Assembly (NCBI GenBank): GCA_918797485.1
Contig: CAKKNE010000002.1
Span: 2,756,501-2,820,500, forward strand
DNA from: Pelagomonas calceolata
Lineage: Eukaryota > Sar > Pelagophyceae > Pelagomonadales > Pelagomonadaceae
Length of the DNA stretch: 64,000 nucleotides
Direction of reading: 5' to 3'
The position numbers and the translations under genes are program-made. A model generated the notes under the pieces. The model did no database searches. It had not been told where the DNA came from and saw only the letters and a list, made by a program, of their open reading frames with translations. Positions 60,494 to 64,000 of this stretch are shown piece by piece (the first letter of the stretch is position 1; each line of letters opens with the position of its first letter).

Positions 60494-61375
60494 TCAGAGC
60501 TTCCCGGCGCTATTGACACGCGCCTCGAGTGGTGTCTGGTCGACGCGCGGGTCGAGGAAGCCTGCGGCGGCGATGCCGCCAGCCGTGAGCAGGATGCCCG
60601 CGGGCACAAAGAGGGCTCGCGCGTTCGGAATATCGGCTTCCTGGACCAACGCCGTACCGACGGCCGCACCGCCGACGAACCCAAGCGAGAGGCGTCCGTA
60701 GAGGCCTAAGCGATTCTTCTCGGCTTGGGTAAATCCGCAGCCGTCCTTTCGCAGCAGCCGGCCCATGGCGCGGCCGAGGATAAGGCCCACATCGGTCGCG
60801 CAGCCGGTCATATGCGTCGTGCGCACCATGCTTGATGACACGGCCGTCGCAAGGCCGTTCTGTGCGCCGAAGGCACACGCAGCACCTATCACCGGCAAAA
60901 ATCCGAAGCCGTGTCCATGTTCGGCCTCCTGCAGCGCGGCCGCCAGCGCGAGGAGCACGGCTGTGGCCATCACGATGCGTCCATAGGCCCGCGCATGAGT
61001 GCGGTCGAACATGCCCGCCGGCACCGTCGCGCCCGCCAGCGCCGCGCCGACGACGTACCCGAGCACGGCGAGGCATGGAGCGGTTGCCGCAGGCCCATTT
61101 GCAAGGACCATTCCGGCTTTCGTCAGACTACCGGTGACGTGCGTCACGCCGGTGGCCTTGATTCCGGGCGCCATGAACACGCCGAGCATTGCGCAGGCGT
61201 TCGTGCAGCCCGCGCAGAAGGCCAGCACGGCCGCAGCTGTCAGGACGATTGGCGCAGGGTCCGGTGATCCCAACAGCGTGTAGCTGGGACGCCGCTGGAG
61301 CGTCGGCTTGGGGGCTTCGCCGTTCGTCTCGGCGGTCCCATTTGCGGTCTCACTTGTCGGTGCTTCGCGCGACAT
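60494..61375 (-). CDS. DUF1275 (YoaK-like) membrane protein, 293 aa
   Basis: ATG 61375. After a soluble Thr/Pro-rich N-terminus, seven to eight short hydrophobic helices fill residues about 42-285. DUF1275 signatures are present: AFCAGCTNACAML, then THVTGSLTKAG, a central AFGAQNGLATAV and MVRTTHMTGCATDVGLILGR. The THVTG and TTHMTG pair is the family hallmark. Bacterial members are unassigned permease-like proteins; in algae the family is scattered. Substrate unknown. Two promoter-proximal direct repeats lie 13 to 63 bp upstream. Convergent with the J-domain gene, 43 bp. Confidence 0.85.
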   Translation of the reverse strand: MSREAPTSETANGTAETNGEAPKPTLQRRPSYTLLGSPDPAPIVLTAAAVLAFCAGCTNACAMLGVFMAPGIKATGVTHVTGSLTKAGMVLANGPAATAPCLAVLGYVVGAALAGATVPAGMFDRTHARAYGRIVMATAVLLALAAALQEAEHGHGFGFLPVIGAACAFGAQNGLATAVSSSMVRTTHMTGCATDVGLILGRAMGRLLRKDGCGFTQAEKNRLGLYGRLSLGFVGGAAVGTALVQEADIPNARALFVPAGILLTAGGIAAAGFLDPRVDQTPLEARVNSAGKL

Positions 61376-61387
61376 TTTTGGGGGTTT

Positions 61388-61438
61388 TGAGGCAGCCCCG
61401 CTTTTTTAGTCTTGGTGAGGCAGCCCGTCTTTTTAGTC
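61388..61438 (-). repeat. Direct repeat of 23-24 bp just upstream of the DUF1275 gene
   Basis: Copies at 61388-61411 and 61416-61438 read on the minus strand GACTAAAAA(A)G followed by CGGGGCTGCCTCA or a one-base variant. They lie immediately before ATG 61375, so they may be in the 5' UTR or core promoter. Confidence 0.75.
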
Positions 61439-61651
61439 CACTAACCTTGTTGGTGGCCTTGCGTGCGCTCAAACTCGCTGAGCGCGCCGAGGCGGGGCGA
61501 GGCGAGCTGTTGTCGGGGCTCAAACGTCTACGCGTGCCGCGCTGGCACTAATGCCGCAGCACAAAAGTCGCCTTTGACGCTCGACGTGAGTGGGCGGCAC
61601 TCAAAGGGAGGAAATTTAGCGATAGCCGAGGACGGATCTCACATGTATTAC

Positions 61652-62665
61652 TCACGAATAGACGACGCGGTGGCACAGCCCGGCCGCCCCGGCGCGCGCG
61701 CCGCAGACGCGTGGCAGCGCGGCGGGCAGGTCCTCGAACGCGACGGCGTCGCGCTCGAAGAGCACGTCGAGCGACGCGTCGCCCGCCAGCTTCAGGGCGA
61801 GATTCATCCGCCGCGTATAATCCCAGCGCGGCCGCTTCGACGGCGGCAGGTTGCCGACCTGCGAGCTTTTGAGCGTCAGCCGCCGCGCGTGGAACGGCCC
61901 GCCGAGCGGGAGGGGCACGACGGTGCTCCCGTGCCACGATGCCTCGACCACGACGGCCTCGTCGCCGGCCAGCGCGAGTGCGGCCGCCGCGCCGGCCGCG
62001 GCGCCCGACGCGTGCACCACGACGTCGCGGTCGCCGGCCCCGTCGCCGAGCGCGCCCGCCAGGCCAAAGGACGCGCCCAGCGCCTCCGCCACCCGCCGCC
62101 GCCGCCCGTCGACGTCGACGAGCAGCACGTCGACGCCCGGGATGCGTGCTGCGACCCACGCCACGAGGCAGCCGACGACGCCCGCGCCGACGACGGCCAC
62201 GCGGTCGCCCACGCCGATGCCCGCGTCCCAGACGACGTTGATCGCCGTCTCCAGGTTCGGCGCCAGCACCGCGCGCGCCGACGGCGTCGCCGGCGGCACG
62301 ACCCGCACGTCCGCCGCCGGCACGACGTACGCGTCCTGGTGCGGGTGCAGGCAGAAGACGCGCGCGTTTCGTAGGTGTTCCACATCCTTACCACACGCCT
62401 CGACGACGCCGACGCTCACGTAGCCGTACTTCACGGGAAACTCGAACGACCCGCCCATGTGCGGGCAGCGCATGCGCGCGTGCTCCGACGCCGGCACGCG
62501 GCCGGCGAGCACCAGGGATTCCGTGCCTCGGCTGACCGCGCCGTGCGTCGCCCGAACGAGCACGTCGTCCGGTTTCAGGGCGGGCAGCGCTTCCTGCTGC
62601 AGCTCGCACTGGCCCGGTGCTCGGCACCAGCAGGCTCGTGCGGTTGTGGCTTGCATCGATGCCAT
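61652..62665 (-). CDS. Medium-chain dehydrogenase/reductase (Zn-ADH superfamily), 337 aa
   Basis: ATG 62665. The N-terminal GroES-like part (about 1-130) has HGAVSRGTESLVLAGRVP; the usual catalytic-zinc Cys/His pattern of alcohol dehydrogenases (GHE) is not evident, and only CPHMGG and a late LHPHQD are seen, so zinc catalysis is doubtful. The Rossmann part has the cofactor loop VAVVGAGVVGCLVAW and an acidic strand end LLVDVD that favours NAD over NADP. The end LPPSKRPRWDYTRRMNLALKLA matches a subgroup of cyanobacterial/BchC-like dehydrogenases (SQV...P.RW.Y.RR). The reaction is probably oxidation or reduction of a sugar or polyol derivative; unspecified. No targeting signal is clear. Confidence 0.8.
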   Translation of the reverse strand: MASMQATTARACWCRAPGQCELQQEALPALKPDDVLVRATHGAVSRGTESLVLAGRVPASEHARMRCPHMGGSFEFPVKYGYVSVGVVEACGKDVEHLRNARVFCLHPHQDAYVVPAADVRVVPPATPSARAVLAPNLETAINVVWDAGIGVGDRVAVVGAGVVGCLVAWVAARIPGVDVLLVDVDGRRRRVAEALGASFGLAGALGDGAGDRDVVVHASGAAAGAAAALALAGDEAVVVEASWHGSTVVPLPLGGPFHARRLTLKSSQVGNLPPSKRPRWDYTRRMNLALKLAGDASLDVLFERDAVAFEDLPAALPRVCGARAGAAGLCHRVVYS

Positions 62666-63020
62666 AACTCTGCTTGCTAGAACCGATGGAAAACTGACTC
62701 TGCGTGCGTTCAGTGCGCCTGAGCAGCCCCATCAACAGCTGCCGTAGTCAATTCGGGTTTTGGGGCACGCGCGAGGGAGCGGTGTCGCGGGAGCTATCCG
62801 GACCGAGCGTGTACGTAAGTTCGCAAAGCTTGCAGGCTGCGCAGCCTGAGCACGGGTTTTACGCGCGCGGTGGCGTCCGGCGCCGTCGGGGCCGGACAAG
62901 ACAAAAAGTATGTAAAAACTCGACTTACAGGATCTATCATCTGCGAGTGCGTGTAGTAACGCCTTGATGTCACGGACGGTCATAGCGATGAGGACCACAG
63001 GCGCGCCTGGGTGGTGGGAT
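62666..63020. other. Region between alpha-tubulin 3' end and MDR start
   Basis: 355 bp. Two T5 runs on the minus strand (62914-62918 and 62903-62907) are the first oligo-T stretches downstream of the tRNA pair and could be Pol III terminators or part of the tubulin 3' UTR. A GCTTGCAGGCTGCGCAGCCTGAGC-like inverted repeat lies near 62827-62851. Confidence 0.5.

Positions 63021-64000
<980 letters not shown>

Noticed and set aside
61463-62374. A 303-codon plus-strand frame across the MDR dehydrogenase
   Set aside because: Antisense shadow rich in Arg/His/Asp; the minus-strand frame carries the Rossmann motif and family end signature.

Overview
The window is nuclear DNA from a GC-rich, gene-dense eukaryotic microalga, most likely a photosynthetic stramenopile. 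A pelagophyte of the Aureococcus type is my best guess. The evidence is eukaryotic genes with few, short introns (alpha-tubulin, exosome, mitochondrial complex I NDUFS8, HECT ligase, SPRY, MYND and WWE proteins). Nuclear genes for plastid proteins carry a signal peptide followed by an AF-type cleavage motif, for example ribosomal protein L17 with ATA|FVAAP. No prokaryotic operons, IS elements or CRISPR arrays are visible. Genes alternate between strands, convergent neighbours often end 3 to 90 bp apart, and divergent neighbours share 250 to 500 bp promoters.

Layout. 1-13 kb: end of an alpha/beta hydrolase, a helical unknown, neurochondrin-like, MYND protein, CLPTM1 family, an acylated protein kinase, NDUFS8 with an unusual Cys/His extension, exosome RNase PH-fold subunit, an acetyltransferase-PhzF fusion and a small spliced unknown. 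13-24 kb: dead-E2/PP2C fusion, BRO1-macro-WW protein, spliced VPAG-repeat protein, small plastid-type membrane protein, EF-hand membrane protein, BART-like protein and a degenerate HAD-like protein. 23.9-25.7 kb: the only real gene desert, with a TA-rich palindrome, a diverged direct duplication and a 164 bp foldback. 25.7-44 kb: LRR membrane protein, Stc1-like zinc protein, UPF0489-VHL-like protein, fucosyltransferase-like enzyme, WWE protein, Trp/Arg-repeat protein, nucleotide-sugar transporter, unknown, plastid Ala/Pro protein, 2OG-Fe(II) oxygenase, CTP synthase and plastid L17. 44.5-58.3 kb: one uninterrupted 4,587-codon HECT E3 gene with SPRY, LamG, UBA, SH3b-like and SUMO-like parts. 58-64 kb: secreted Cys-rich protein, J-domain/zinc-finger/UBA-like protein, DUF1275 membrane protein, MDR dehydrogenase and the 3' part of alpha-tubulin.

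Four observations stand out. First, an alpha-tubulin intron carries two intact tRNA genes (Arg-UCG and Ala-UGC, 3 nt apart, same strand) with no nearby Pol III terminator. Second, a bipartite sequence (GCTAGCG...TAAGACACTAGC) recurs between genes, mostly in divergent promoters, and looks like an undescribed promoter element. Third, several proteins have uncommon domain fusions, many on a ubiquitin theme. Fourth, the introns whose borders are fixed by protein conservation use GTC or GTT 5' splice sites rather than GTRAG.

Limits: all identifications are by eye from motifs. No database search, transcript or comparative data were available, so intron borders and first Met choices are inferences unless conservation fixes them.
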